This document shows, piece after piece, positions 8,704-17,205 of a stretch of DNA of 64,000 nt (position 1 is its first letter; each line of letters starts with the position of its first letter). The notes beneath the pieces are model-generated. The model was not told the origin of the DNA. It worked only from the letters and a program-made list of their open reading frames with translations, and did no database searches. Made by a program: the position numbers and the translations under genes. Origin of the DNA: Gammaproteobacteria bacterium (GTDB lineage Bacteria; Pseudomonadota; Gammaproteobacteria; Thiotrichales; Thiotrichaceae); the NCBI GenBank assembly GCA_018822845.1, contig JAHJJD010000124.1, positions 19,470-83,469 of the forward strand, read 5' to 3'.

Positions 8704-9128
8704 GGTGATTCCCCCTCACCCCCCAGCCCCCTCTCCCTCAAGGGGCGAGGGGGAGCAAGAGATCCTCTTAGCCCCTCTCCCCTTGAGGGAGAGGGGTTGG
8801 GGTGAGGGGTTCTTCCATCCACATGATCACTGCCCGTTTCCCCACGCGCTTTCAACGCCAGCACAATGGCAAACGCCGTCATCCCGAAGGCAATCACAAT
8901 CGCCGTCAACACCAGCGCTTGCGGCAATGGGTCGGCATATCCCGCTGCATCCGGGCGCACAATCGCAGGCACACCAATCGCCAGCCGCCCCATTGCAAAC
9001 AAAAACAAATTGGTGGCATACGACAACAAGGTCAGCCCCATCACCACCGGAAAGGTACTGGCACGCAACACCAGATATACCCCGCAAGCCACCAGCACCC
9101 CGATACTCAAGGCAACCAAACCTTCCAT
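8700..9128 (-). CDS. mrpC: Na+/H+ antiporter subunit C (MnhC/MrpC) with a repeat-encoded tail
   Basis: 142 residues; residues 1 to about 105 are a normal NuoK-like MrpC with three membrane segments and GLTLLSYATNLFLFAMGR. The family usually ends near residue 105-115, shortly after the sequence seen here as ETGSDHVDG. From about residue 107 the frame runs through a GC-rich palindromic repeat (8711-8810), which adds a Pro/Arg/Gly-rich tail containing PNPSPSRGEG and PRPLRERGLGGEG. The stop codon then overlaps mrpD, so coupling is preserved. The tail would be cytoplasmic or periplasmic and is probably unstructured. Confidence 0.9.
   Translation of the reverse strand: MEGLVALSIGVLVACGVYLVLRASTFPVVMGLTLLSYATNLFLFAMGRLAIGVPAIVRPDAAGYADPLPQALVLTAIVIAFGMTAFAIVLALKARGETGSDHVDGRTPHPNPSPSRGEGLRGSLAPPRPLRERGLGGEGESP
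8711..8810. repeat. Palindromic element, type A, copy 1 (inside mrpC 3' end)
   Basis: About 100 bp bounded by CCCCTCACCCC and GGGGTGAGGGG, with inner complementary blocks CCCCTCTCCCTCAAGGGG-like and CCCTTGAGGGAGAGGGG. The same element occurs at 22248-22348 (intergenic) and, with a longer centre, at 41467-41594 (inside the uracil-DNA glycosylase gene). Here it is translated as the last 36 residues of MrpC. Confidence 0.9.
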
Positions 9129-11947
9129 TACACCTCTCCTTGCCGCACAGGTGCGGGCGCATCCAGCCGGTTCAGCTTGCCTAGTTCCACCAGAATCATC
9201 ACGGTTGCGCCAACCACTACCAGAAACACACCGGTATCAAAGAACATCGCGCTCGCCAACTCAAAATCGCCCACCACCGGCCAGTGCACATGCGTATAGG
9301 CCGAAGTGAGGAACGGATACCCCAGAGCCATTGCCACCAGCCCTGTCCCCGTCGCCACCAGCAAACCCGCCGCCAGCCACGAATGCATGTCACTACGGAT
9401 ACGTTGCGCCGTCCAGCCAATCCCGTTGGCAAGGTTCTGCAACACAATCGCCAAGGCCGCAATCAACCCGGCAATAAACCCGCCCCCCGGCAAGTTATGC
9501 CCGCGCAGGAACACAAACACCGCCACCATCAACATCAGCGGGAACAACACCCGGCTAAAGGTTTGCAAAATGAACGGATTCGCCTCCAGCACCCACATCC
9601 GCCCGCTGCTATCGGTGGCAGGTGCATACAGTTTAATCTGCTTCAACAAAGCAAAAATCCCCAAGCCCGCCAACGCCAGCACCGCGATTTCACCCATGGT
9701 GTCAAAACCCCGGAAATCCACCAGGATCACGTTAACCACATTCTTGCCGCCACCACCCGGCACACTTTGCATGACGAAATAATCCGCCAATGTCGCCGTC
9801 TCACGGGTCATCACTGCCAACGCCAATACCGCAGACCCCAAACCCAGCAAGCCAGCCAAAATACCATCACGCCACTTACGCCACACTGCACTGGTACGCG
9901 GGGTATATTGCGGCAGGAAATACAAGGCCAGCATCAGCAATACAATCGTGACGATTTCCACCGACAATTGTGTCAAGGCCAAATCCGGCGCGGAAAATTT
10001 CACGAAAGCCAACGACACCACCAGCCCCACTGCACCCAATACCACCAGCGCAATCAGGCGTTCCCGATGCAATACCACGCTCAACAGGCTGGCAAGAATC
10101 AAGGTTGCCCCCACCACCAAACTCACCGCATCCAGCGGCAGCAATGCCCGCCCGCCCAACAATGGCGCAGTGCTGGACAAGAAACCTGCCAGTCCCATCA
10201 GCAAGGTGAAACCCAATACCCAGAACAAATTGTCCTGCAACGCCCCCCGGTCAAACCCGCGAGTTACCACACGCGCCACCTGCAACAGTTTGTCGATTTT
10301 CCAGTCATACCAGTGCCGCAATTGCTGCCCTTTTACATGCGATTCATACCAGGCAAACAGCGGCTTGCGCACTGCATACACCGCTGCACCGCCGGTTAGT
10401 GCAAGAAAACTCATCAGCAACGGCTCATTAAACCCATGCCAAATCGCCAGACTGTATTCCGGTGGGGCAGCCTGCAAGGTGCCTTGCACCGCCACTGCCA
10501 ACAAAGGTGCTACCGTAAACATCGGCAACATTCCCACCGCAATACACAACACCACCAGCACATCCACCGGAATCCGCATAAACGGTGGCGGCTCATGCGG
10601 CATTTTCGGCAAATTGATTGGCTCACCGTTGAAAAACACGTCATGAATAAAGCGCAGCGAATACGCCACCGAAAACACCCCGGCAAGCGTTGCCATCACC
10701 GGAATCGCCTGCCCCCACAACGATTCCCCGGAAGCCACCACCGCTTGGTCAAAAAACATTTCCTTGCTCAAAAAGCCGTTCAGCAACGGCACACCCGCCA
10801 TTGCCGCCGCCGCAATCATTGCCAGCACCGCCGTATGCGGCATGTATTTCAGCAAACCATTAATGCGGCGCATGTCGCGCGTGCCGGTTTCATGGTCAAT
10901 GATCCCCGCCACCATGAACAACGAAGCCTTGAAGGTGGCGTGATTGATAATGTGGAACAGTGCCGCCACCGCCGCCAGCTCCGTGCCCAACCCGAACAGC
11001 AGCGTGATCAGCCCCAGATGGCTAATGGTCGAATACGCCAGCAAGCCTTTCAGATCATGCTGGAACAAGGCCACGAATGCGCCCACCAGCAAGGTCAGCA
11101 TCCCCACCGTGCCGATCAGCCACGACCATTCCGGCGTACCCGCCAACACCGGGAAAAACCGCGCCAACAGGAAAATCCCCGCTTTCACCATGGTGGCGGA
11201 GTGCAAATACGCGGAAACAGGGGTCGGTGCTGACATCGCATTCGGCAGCCAGAAATGGAACGGGAATTGCGCCGACTTGGTAAATACCCCAATGGCAATC
11301 AACACCAGTGTCGGCAAATACAAGGCATGGGCACGGATTTCCTCACCCGCCAGTAACACATCCGACAGGTTGTAACTGCCCACCATCTGCCCCAGCAACA
11401 AAATCCCCGCCAGCAAGGCCAGCCCGCCACCACCCGTGATTGCCAACGCCATCCGCGCCCCTTGCCGCGCATCTTTGCGATGTTGCCAGTAACTGATCAA
11501 CATAAAGGAACTCAGCGAGGTCAGTTCCCAGAACACCATCAATTGCAACAGGTTTTCCGACAACACCACACCCAGCATCGACCCCATAAAAGTCAGCATG
11601 TAGGCAAAAAACCGCCCCATCGAATCTTTGGCAGACAGGTAATAACGTGCGTAGAGGATGACCAACAGGCCAATGACAATGATCATCAGGGCAAACAATG
11701 CGCCCAGACCATCCAGTCGGAACGCGAAATCCAGCCCGATGGACGGCATCCACGCCCACGACTGCACCACCGTTTCCCCGGCAAACACGCTTTGCAGCGC
11801 AGGCATCAACATTAATAATGAACCTAATGTCACCAGTCCTGCCACCCACGCAGCCGCTACCCGGTGCAGCGCACTAAAACTAGCGGCTAACAATGCCCCC
11901 ACAAAAGGCAAAAGGACTGCCACCGGCAAATCAAAACTTGTTACCAT
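9128..11947 (-). CDS. mrpA: Na+/H+ antiporter subunit A, fused A-B form (MnhA/MrpA + MnhB)
   Basis: 939 residues, the largest Mrp subunit. The N-terminal ~500 residues are a NuoL-like antiporter module (ENLLQLMVFWELTSLSSFML; TKSAQFPFHFWLPNAM). A NuoJ-like central part follows, and a C-terminal MnhB domain from about residue 790 (FILQTFSRVLFPLML, FLRGHNLPGGGFIAGL). A separate mrpB is absent because B is fused here, the form seen in many proteobacteria (group 2 Mrp). It is the first gene of the operon, divergent from moeA, with 124 bp between the two starts. Confidence 0.94.
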   Translation of the reverse strand: MVTSFDLPVAVLLPFVGALLAASFSALHRVAAAWVAGLVTLGSLLMLMPALQSVFAGETVVQSWAWMPSIGLDFAFRLDGLGALFALMIIVIGLLVILYARYYLSAKDSMGRFFAYMLTFMGSMLGVVLSENLLQLMVFWELTSLSSFMLISYWQHRKDARQGARMALAITGGGGLALLAGILLLGQMVGSYNLSDVLLAGEEIRAHALYLPTLVLIAIGVFTKSAQFPFHFWLPNAMSAPTPVSAYLHSATMVKAGIFLLARFFPVLAGTPEWSWLIGTVGMLTLLVGAFVALFQHDLKGLLAYSTISHLGLITLLFGLGTELAAVAALFHIINHATFKASLFMVAGIIDHETGTRDMRRINGLLKYMPHTAVLAMIAAAAMAGVPLLNGFLSKEMFFDQAVVASGESLWGQAIPVMATLAGVFSVAYSLRFIHDVFFNGEPINLPKMPHEPPPFMRIPVDVLVVLCIAVGMLPMFTVAPLLAVAVQGTLQAAPPEYSLAIWHGFNEPLLMSFLALTGGAAVYAVRKPLFAWYESHVKGQQLRHWYDWKIDKLLQVARVVTRGFDRGALQDNLFWVLGFTLLMGLAGFLSSTAPLLGGRALLPLDAVSLVVGATLILASLLSVVLHRERLIALVVLGAVGLVVSLAFVKFSAPDLALTQLSVEIVTIVLLMLALYFLPQYTPRTSAVWRKWRDGILAGLLGLGSAVLALAVMTRETATLADYFVMQSVPGGGGKNVVNVILVDFRGFDTMGEIAVLALAGLGIFALLKQIKLYAPATDSSGRMWVLEANPFILQTFSRVLFPLMLMVAVFVFLRGHNLPGGGFIAGLIAALAIVLQNLANGIGWTAQRIRSDMHSWLAAGLLVATGTGLVAMALGYPFLTSAYTHVHWPVVGDFELASAMFFDTGVFLVVVGATVMILVELGKLNRLDAPAPVRQGEV

Positions 11948-12071
11948 ATTTCACCATTGAAAAAAGCGGATATTGGCTAACGGATGATTGCATTCTAACG
12001 AAATCCTCCGACAACCACTGCATTACGCCACATTGATGGGGTAAATCCCCCTTACACAGAGGTACAGAACC

Positions 12072-13310
12072 ATGAATACCACCTGCGACACCTTGCCCAG
12101 CGGAACATTGACGCAGGAACAGGCGCAAGCCCGTATCCTCGCCGCCATTCCGGTATTTGACGCCACTGAACGGGTCGGGCTGCGGCAGGCGTTGGGGCGA
12201 ATGCTGGCGCATACCGTCACTGCTCACATCGAAGTACCCCCACACCGTAATTCCGCCATGGATGGTTACGCCGTGCGACACGCTGATCTGGCTTCCGGAC
12301 AGGCACTGCAAGTCATCGGCAGCTCGTTTGCTGGCCGCCCATTTACCGGCAGCGTCCAGCCGGGCGAATGCGTGCGCATCATGACTGGCGCAACGGTGCC
12401 ACAAGGTGCTGACAGCATCGTCATGCAGGAAAACGTCCAGCGCAACGGCGACAGCATCAGCATTTCCGCCAGGGTCGAGCCGGGCGAACATGTGCGCCAC
12501 CCTGGCGAAGACATGCGTATCGGCGACACCGTGCTGGAAGCCGGGCGCAAGCTGAATGCTGCCGACCTTGGCCTGCTAGCCTCGCTGAGCATAGGGGAAG
12601 TGAATGTCATCCGCCGCCCACGGGTAGCTTTCTGCTCCACTGGCGACGAACTCAAAAGCATTGGCGAACCCCTGCAAGCGGGCGAGATTTACGACAGCAA
12701 CCGTTACACCCTGTACGGCATGTTGCAAAAGCTGGAGGTGGAAATCATCGACATGGGCGTGGTGCGCGACACCCGCAAAGATGTTGAACGAGCCTTTCAG
12801 CAGGCCAGCCAGCTTGCCGACGTATTCATTACCAGCGGCGGCGTATCCGTCGGCGAGGCAGATTTCGTCGGTGACACCCTGAAGAAGCTCGGGCAGGCCG
12901 AGTTCTGGCAAATCGCCGTCAAACCGGGCAAACCACTAACCTTCGGCAAAATCGGCAATTGCTTCTTTTTCGGCTTGCCGGGAAACCCTGTGTCCGTAAT
13001 GGCCGGTTTCCCCTTGTTCGTGCGCCCTGCCATCCTCAAAATGCGCGGCGAAAGCGCACCAACCGTAGCGGAATACAGCGCCATTTGTACCACGCCGCTG
13101 AAGAAGGCTCCGGGGCGCAAGGATTACCAGCGCGGCATTTGCGAGCGTGACGCCAACGGCCAGTGGCGAGTGCGCAGTACTGGTGGGCAAGGTTCGCATA
13201 TCCTGCGTTCCATGAGCCAGGCCAACTGTTTCATTGTCCTGCCACTGGAATGGGGGAATGTCGAAGCGGGAACTGAAGTCAGTATCATGCCATTCGAAGG
13301 CTTGTTGTAA
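12072..13310 (+). CDS. moeA: Molybdopterin molybdenumtransferase MoeA
   Basis: 412 residues. MoeA inserts molybdate into adenylated molybdopterin in the last step of molybdenum cofactor synthesis, in the cytoplasm. Seen: the N-terminal VPPHRNSAMDGYAV motif (about residues 56-69), FCSTGDELKSIG in the MogA-like domain, SNRYTLYGML, TSGGVSVGEADFV, and KPGKPLTFGKIG with FFGLPGNPVSVMAGF (about 299-313). Length is typical (E. coli 411). No other moa/mob gene is adjacent. The start is preceded by AGAGGTACAGAACC, a weak ribosome-binding site. Confidence 0.95.
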   Translation: MNTTCDTLPSGTLTQEQAQARILAAIPVFDATERVGLRQALGRMLAHTVTAHIEVPPHRNSAMDGYAVRHADLASGQALQVIGSSFAGRPFTGSVQPGECVRIMTGATVPQGADSIVMQENVQRNGDSISISARVEPGEHVRHPGEDMRIGDTVLEAGRKLNAADLGLLASLSIGEVNVIRRPRVAFCSTGDELKSIGEPLQAGEIYDSNRYTLYGMLQKLEVEIIDMGVVRDTRKDVERAFQQASQLADVFITSGGVSVGEADFVGDTLKKLGQAEFWQIAVKPGKPLTFGKIGNCFFFGLPGNPVSVMAGFPLFVRPAILKMRGESAPTVAEYSAICTTPLKKAPGRKDYQRGICERDANGQWRVRSTGGQGSHILRSMSQANCFIVLPLEWGNVEAGTEVSIMPFEGLL

Positions 13311-13324
13311 GCATTCGTTGCACA

Positions 13325-13354
13325 AAAAAAGAGGCGCGATAAATCGCGCCCCTC
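13325..13354 (-). terminator. Terminator of the sulfur-globule-like gene
   Basis: GGCGCGAT / ATCGCGCC with a 2-nt loop (13333-13350), flanked by GAG and CTC. On the minus strand it is followed by TCTTTTTTTG, so it ends transcription of the gene at 13370-14182, 20 bp downstream of its stop. It has no T-run on the + side for moeA. Confidence 0.88.
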
Positions 13355-13369
13355 TGATACCCGTTGTGA

Positions 13370-14182
13370 TTACTGTGCAGGTGGTGTTGCCGGAGGTGGC
13401 GGCGGTGGCGGCATATCTGGAGATGCCGCTGGCACTGGCTCAACTGCCGCTTGGGCAGGGGCAACCATTCCAGTTGTACTGGCAGCCGCAGCCGCAGGTT
13501 TGGCCTCAGCAGCAGGCTGAGCGGCCTTGGCCCTTTCAGCCGCTGCCTTGCGTTGCTCTTCCACCTTTTTGAAGAAAGCCTCGGCCTGGGCGCGCTGCAT
13601 CAGCATGCGCTGGTAAACCTGCTCGAAACTTGGCTGCTGCATCATTGGCATTGGGTAGGGTTGCATCATCATTGGCATCTGGCCTTGCTGCATGGTCATT
13701 GATGGCGGCTGCATCATCATCGGAGCCTGACCCTGCGGCATAGGCATCTGTGGCATCTGTGGTTGCTGCATCATCGGCATACCGCCGCCGTATCCACCCC
13801 ACGGATTGCCTTTGCTGGTATTGCTGTAACCATACAGGTTGTTGTAACCACTGCCATAGCCATCGCCAGAACCGTACAGGTTGGCCGCTGTGTCACCCCT
13901 GCCCTGACCATAGACATCAGAACCCATGTCAGTCTTGCCCTTGCCTTTCAGGGTAATGGTGAAATCAACCTCGCCATCAGCATCAGCTTGGCCGCGACCC
14001 CAACCGCTTGCATCACCTGCGCCGGTTCCATAGCCCTGCCCGGAACTGTAGGCGTTGCCTTGACCAGAGCCATAGCCCTGACCTGTGCCGCTGCCGTTGT
14101 CAAAGCCATCCATGAATTCCGCCGATGCCATGCCTGAAAGCGTCAGCCCTGCAATCAATAATGCGATCCTGGTATGTTTCAT
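13370..14182 (-). CDS. Secreted Gly/Met/Pro-rich protein, sulfur-globule-protein-like
   Basis: 270 residues. A clear Sec signal peptide (residues 1-21, ending GMASA) is followed by a Gly/Tyr/Asn/Ser-rich region (about 25-135) with repeated YGSG/QGYG units and one ordered-looking stretch, DFTITLKGKGKTDM. Next come a Met/Gln/Pro-rich segment (about 135-190), a short charged helix (FEQVYQRMLMQRAQAEAFF) and an Ala/Pro tail. Envelope proteins of periplasmic sulfur globules (Sgp) are small, secreted, Gly- and aromatic-rich, so a role in coating sulfur globules is plausible. It is inferred from composition, not from a catalytic motif. AGGAG precedes the ATG. It is monocistronic with its own terminator. 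Confidence 0.62.
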   Translation of the reverse strand: MKHTRIALLIAGLTLSGMASAEFMDGFDNGSGTGQGYGSGQGNAYSSGQGYGTGAGDASGWGRGQADADGEVDFTITLKGKGKTDMGSDVYGQGRGDTAANLYGSGDGYGSGYNNLYGYSNTSKGNPWGGYGGGMPMMQQPQMPQMPMPQGQAPMMMQPPSMTMQQGQMPMMMQPYPMPMMQQPSFEQVYQRMLMQRAQAEAFFKKVEEQRKAAAERAKAAQPAAEAKPAAAAASTTGMVAPAQAAVEPVPAASPDMPPPPPPPATPPAQ

Positions 14183-14367
14183 TGCTCTATTCTCCTCTCT
14201 AACGGTGTGATGTTCTCTGCTTGCGCAGACCTCTGAAAATCTCCTCTGGCGAAACAGTTACACGTCCCTCACGGGAGGTCAATCGTTCTGCGCAATAACT
14301 CGCAAAAATCCGTTTTCCAGCGTATTGTTGTCACCAATGACAAATAAAATGAAAAAGAGGAATAACA

Positions 14368-15405
14368 GTGGACAAGGATTCCGACTCTGCCCTGCTGCAA
14401 TGGAAGCGCCCCCGAAGCGCTACGCTATCAGGCAAGTTTCCACGGCTGGCTAATTTCAGCGCAGCCCCGGTCGTTCTGGTATTGCTGGCCATCATCGCAT
14501 GGTCATCGTGGTACACCGTACCCAGTGATTCCGTCGCGGTACTGCAACGTTTCGGCCAATACCAGTCGGAAGTGCCGCCGGGGCTGCATTTCAAGATTCC
14601 ATTCGGAGTAGATGTCGCCACCATCCTGCCGGTCAAGCGCCAGCTCAAGCAGGAGTTCGGTTTCTACACCGAAGGTGCAACCAACCCTGACCAGCATTCA
14701 GATGCACCGGAAGAAGAATCCCCCATGGTCACGGGCGACCTGAACGCAGCACTGGTAGAATGGGTAGTACAATACCGTATCGCCGAACCGTTCAAGTACC
14801 TGTTTGCTGTGCGTGAACCGGGCGCGACCCTGCGTGATGTATCCGAATCCGTCATGCGCGAAGTGGTTGGCGACCGCACCGTTGATGAAGTCATCACCAT
14901 CGGGCGGCAGGAAATAGAAGCCGAAGCGCTGCTGAAAATGCAGAAACTTGCCACCCGCTACGCAATGGGCGTCAGCATCGACCAGGTACAACTGAAAAAC
15001 ATCAACCCGCCAGCCCCGGTGCAGGAGTCTTTCAACGAGGTCAATCAGGCGCAACAGGAAAAGGAACGCCTGATCAACGAAGCCCGCCGCGATTACAACA
15101 AGGTGATTCCGTTAGCAGAAGGGGAAAAGGATCAGCGCATCCGTGAAGCCGAAGGCTACCGCCTCAAGCGCATCAATGAAGCGGAAGGTGATGTGTCGCG
15201 TTTCAACGCCGTTTTCGCCGAATACCAGAAAGCACCGGAAGTCACCCGCCGCCGCCTGTATCTGGAAACCATGCAGCAAGTCATGCCGGGCGTACAAAAC
15301 AAGGTCATCGTTGACCAGAACATGCAAGGCATCCTGCCGCTACTGAACCTGAAAGAACAAAAAGCCGTGCAAAAACAAGGCAACCCGCAGGAGGCCGCAC
15401 AATGA
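14368..15405 (+). CDS. hflK: FtsH protease modulator HflK
   Basis: 345 residues. HflK and HflC form a membrane-anchored ring that encloses FtsH and modulates its proteolysis of membrane proteins. One N-terminal membrane anchor (VVLVLLAIIAWSSWYTV, about residues 35-51) is followed by an SPFH/band-7 domain (DSVAVLQRFGQYQSEVPPG) and a coiled coil rich in Ala/Glu/Arg (about 220-285). The start is GTG at 14368 after AAAGAGGAA. It is shorter than E. coli HflK (419) because the N-terminal Gly-rich tail is missing. The hflC start overlaps its stop by 4 bp. Confidence 0.95.
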   Translation: MDKDSDSALLQWKRPRSATLSGKFPRLANFSAAPVVLVLLAIIAWSSWYTVPSDSVAVLQRFGQYQSEVPPGLHFKIPFGVDVATILPVKRQLKQEFGFYTEGATNPDQHSDAPEEESPMVTGDLNAALVEWVVQYRIAEPFKYLFAVREPGATLRDVSESVMREVVGDRTVDEVITIGRQEIEAEALLKMQKLATRYAMGVSIDQVQLKNINPPAPVQESFNEVNQAQQEKERLINEARRDYNKVIPLAEGEKDQRIREAEGYRLKRINEAEGDVSRFNAVFAEYQKAPEVTRRRLYLETMQQVMPGVQNKVIVDQNMQGILPLLNLKEQKAVQKQGNPQEAAQ

Positions 15406-16391
15406 ACCGTTTGCTCATTATCGCCACTGGCCTGCTTGCCTTTGTGCTGTTCAATTCGTTCTACACAGTCGGCGAAGCCCAACAGGTCATTCTTACCCAG
15501 TTTGGCAAACCCATTGGCGAACCCGTCACTGAGGCTGGTTTGAAAATGAAAATCCCGTTCATCCAGGTCGTAAACCGCGTCGACAAACGCATCCTCGAAT
15601 GGGACGGCAGCCCCTCCGACATGCCCACCAAGGACAAACTCTACATTGCCGTTGACCTGTTCGCCCGCTGGCGCATCACTGATCCGTTGCAATATTTCCT
15701 GCGTTTGCGTGACGAACGCAGCGCCCAGTCACGGCTGGACGACATCCTCGGCAGCGAAACCCGCAATGCCGTCGCCAAACACGAACTGATCGAAATCATC
15801 CGCACCACCAAAAATCGCGTACCACTCCAGGACACCAGCTTGCTGGGTGAAACGGAAAAAGGCCAGCCCCAGGACACCAACAACGTGGTTGGCGCGCTGG
15901 TTCCCATCCATAAAGGCAGGGAAATGGTTGAGCAGGAAATTTTCAAGGCCGCCGCTGACAAGGTAAAAGTGTTTGGCATCGAATTACTCGACATCCGTTT
16001 CAAACGCATTAACTACAACGTCAGCGTGGAACCCAAAATCTACGACCGGATGATCAGCGAACGCCGCCAGATTGCCGAGCGTTTCCGTTCCGAAGGTAAT
16101 GGTGAAGCTGCCCGCATTCGCGGCAACATGACCCGCGACCTGAACAGGATTCAATCCGAAGCCTACCGTCAGGTGGAGGAAACCCGTGGTGAGGGCGACG
16201 CCAAGGCAGCGGAAATCTACGCCAGGGCCTACAACCAAAACCCTGACACCGCCAGCTTTTACGAATTCACCCGCACGATGGATGCCTATACATCCATCGT
16301 AACCAGGGATTCCACCATGGTGTTATCGACTGACAGCGACATATTCAAATTCCTCAAGGAAGCAGGCTCCGTACCCGCTGCGCAGCCATGA
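15402..16391 (+). CDS. hflC: FtsH protease modulator HflC
   Basis: 329 residues (E. coli 334). N-terminal membrane anchor (LLIIATGLLAFVLFNSFYTV), SPFH domain (EAQQVILTQFGKPIGEPV, LEWDGSPSDMPTKDKL), and a C-terminal coiled coil ending in TMVLSTDSDIFKFLK. It overlaps hflK by 4 bp, the normal coupling for this complex. Its last 38 bp overlap the convergent cupin gene, an unusually tight tail-to-tail arrangement. Confidence 0.95.
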   Translation: MNRLLIIATGLLAFVLFNSFYTVGEAQQVILTQFGKPIGEPVTEAGLKMKIPFIQVVNRVDKRILEWDGSPSDMPTKDKLYIAVDLFARWRITDPLQYFLRLRDERSAQSRLDDILGSETRNAVAKHELIEIIRTTKNRVPLQDTSLLGETEKGQPQDTNNVVGALVPIHKGREMVEQEIFKAAADKVKVFGIELLDIRFKRINYNVSVEPKIYDRMISERRQIAERFRSEGNGEAARIRGNMTRDLNRIQSEAYRQVEETRGEGDAKAAEIYARAYNQNPDTASFYEFTRTMDAYTSIVTRDSTMVLSTDSDIFKFLKEAGSVPAAQP

Positions 16392-17205
16392 TGCCACTGT
16401 GCTTGAAGGCATCCATACGTGCTGAATGCCCTACCGGGGTTGGGTTGATACCCAGCCTGCGGCGCAGCATCCCGTTCAGTTTATAGAGGCGCGCCATCTG
16501 GTCGGACTGATCGGAGTGGAAGGTAATGCTGAACGATACGGATACTTCATTGCCATTCTGCACCCAGTGTGGCGAATTGATCGGCACGAACAGGCCATCC
16601 CCCGGATTCAGCGTAAAGGTTTGCGCCTTACGCTGGAATTCATCGCGGAATGGCTGATTACGATGGGCTGATCCATCCACATATTTATCCTCAATCGCCG
16701 TTTCAGGCAGGATATCCCGGTCAAACTTGTCGAACTGGTGCATGGTTTTTTCGCCACGAACCTGTAACAGGAAGTTGTGCTCACGATCGAAGTGGAATGG
16801 CGTAACACTGCCCGGCGAAGTAATGAAAATAAACGCCGCCCGATCATGCAGCCCTGTCAGTTTACGGCCAGCATGAGGATAGATTTCATCCAGACAAGCA
16901 TCCAGCAACGCCCGGTACTGCGGGTCACGTTCGACATGCTTTAATACCAGCCAGGATTTGCACTGCTCGATCCGCTCAATGGTTTCCTGCACACTCAATC
17001 CGTTGCGCGGGGTCTGGTCCGGGTCTTGCCCCGGAACCACTGTACCGGCATTGTATTCCAGGCAGTCAGCAGGCAACTTCCGGCTCAAGTCCAGCAACTG
17101 TGGCAGTTCAAATTCGGGCAAATCCGCCAGGCGGTGCTGTAGCGTAAAACCGTAATCAGGGAAGCACTGGTCAAATGTTTCGGCAGCAACTGTCAGGCAT
17201 GTCAT
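16354..17205 (-). CDS. Cupin-like (JmjC-type) domain protein
   Basis: 283 residues. The region PGSVTPFHFDREHNFLLQV (about residues 130-148) contains the HxD of a 2-oxoglutarate/Fe(II)-type cupin, and a later NSPHWVQNG (about 207-215) supplies the distal histidine, so the His-Asp...His metal triad is present. This group is usually annotated as cupin-like or JmjC-like, and some members are protein hydroxylases; the substrate here is unknown. It follows the GNAT gene with a 4-bp ATGA overlap, so the two are one operon and may act on the same pathway. It overlaps hflC tail-to-tail. Confidence 0.72.
   Translation of the reverse strand: MTCLTVAAETFDQCFPDYGFTLQHRLADLPEFELPQLLDLSRKLPADCLEYNAGTVVPGQDPDQTPRNGLSVQETIERIEQCKSWLVLKHVERDPQYRALLDACLDEIYPHAGRKLTGLHDRAAFIFITSPGSVTPFHFDREHNFLLQVRGEKTMHQFDKFDRDILPETAIEDKYVDGSAHRNQPFRDEFQRKAQTFTLNPGDGLFVPINSPHWVQNGNEVSVSFSITFHSDQSDQMARLYKLNGMLRRRLGINPTPVGHSARMDAFKHSGIMAAQRVRSLLP

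Noticed and set aside
12936..13325. Minus-strand frame in the moeA 3' end
   Set aside because: No ribosome-binding site or domain; it is an antisense shadow of moeA.
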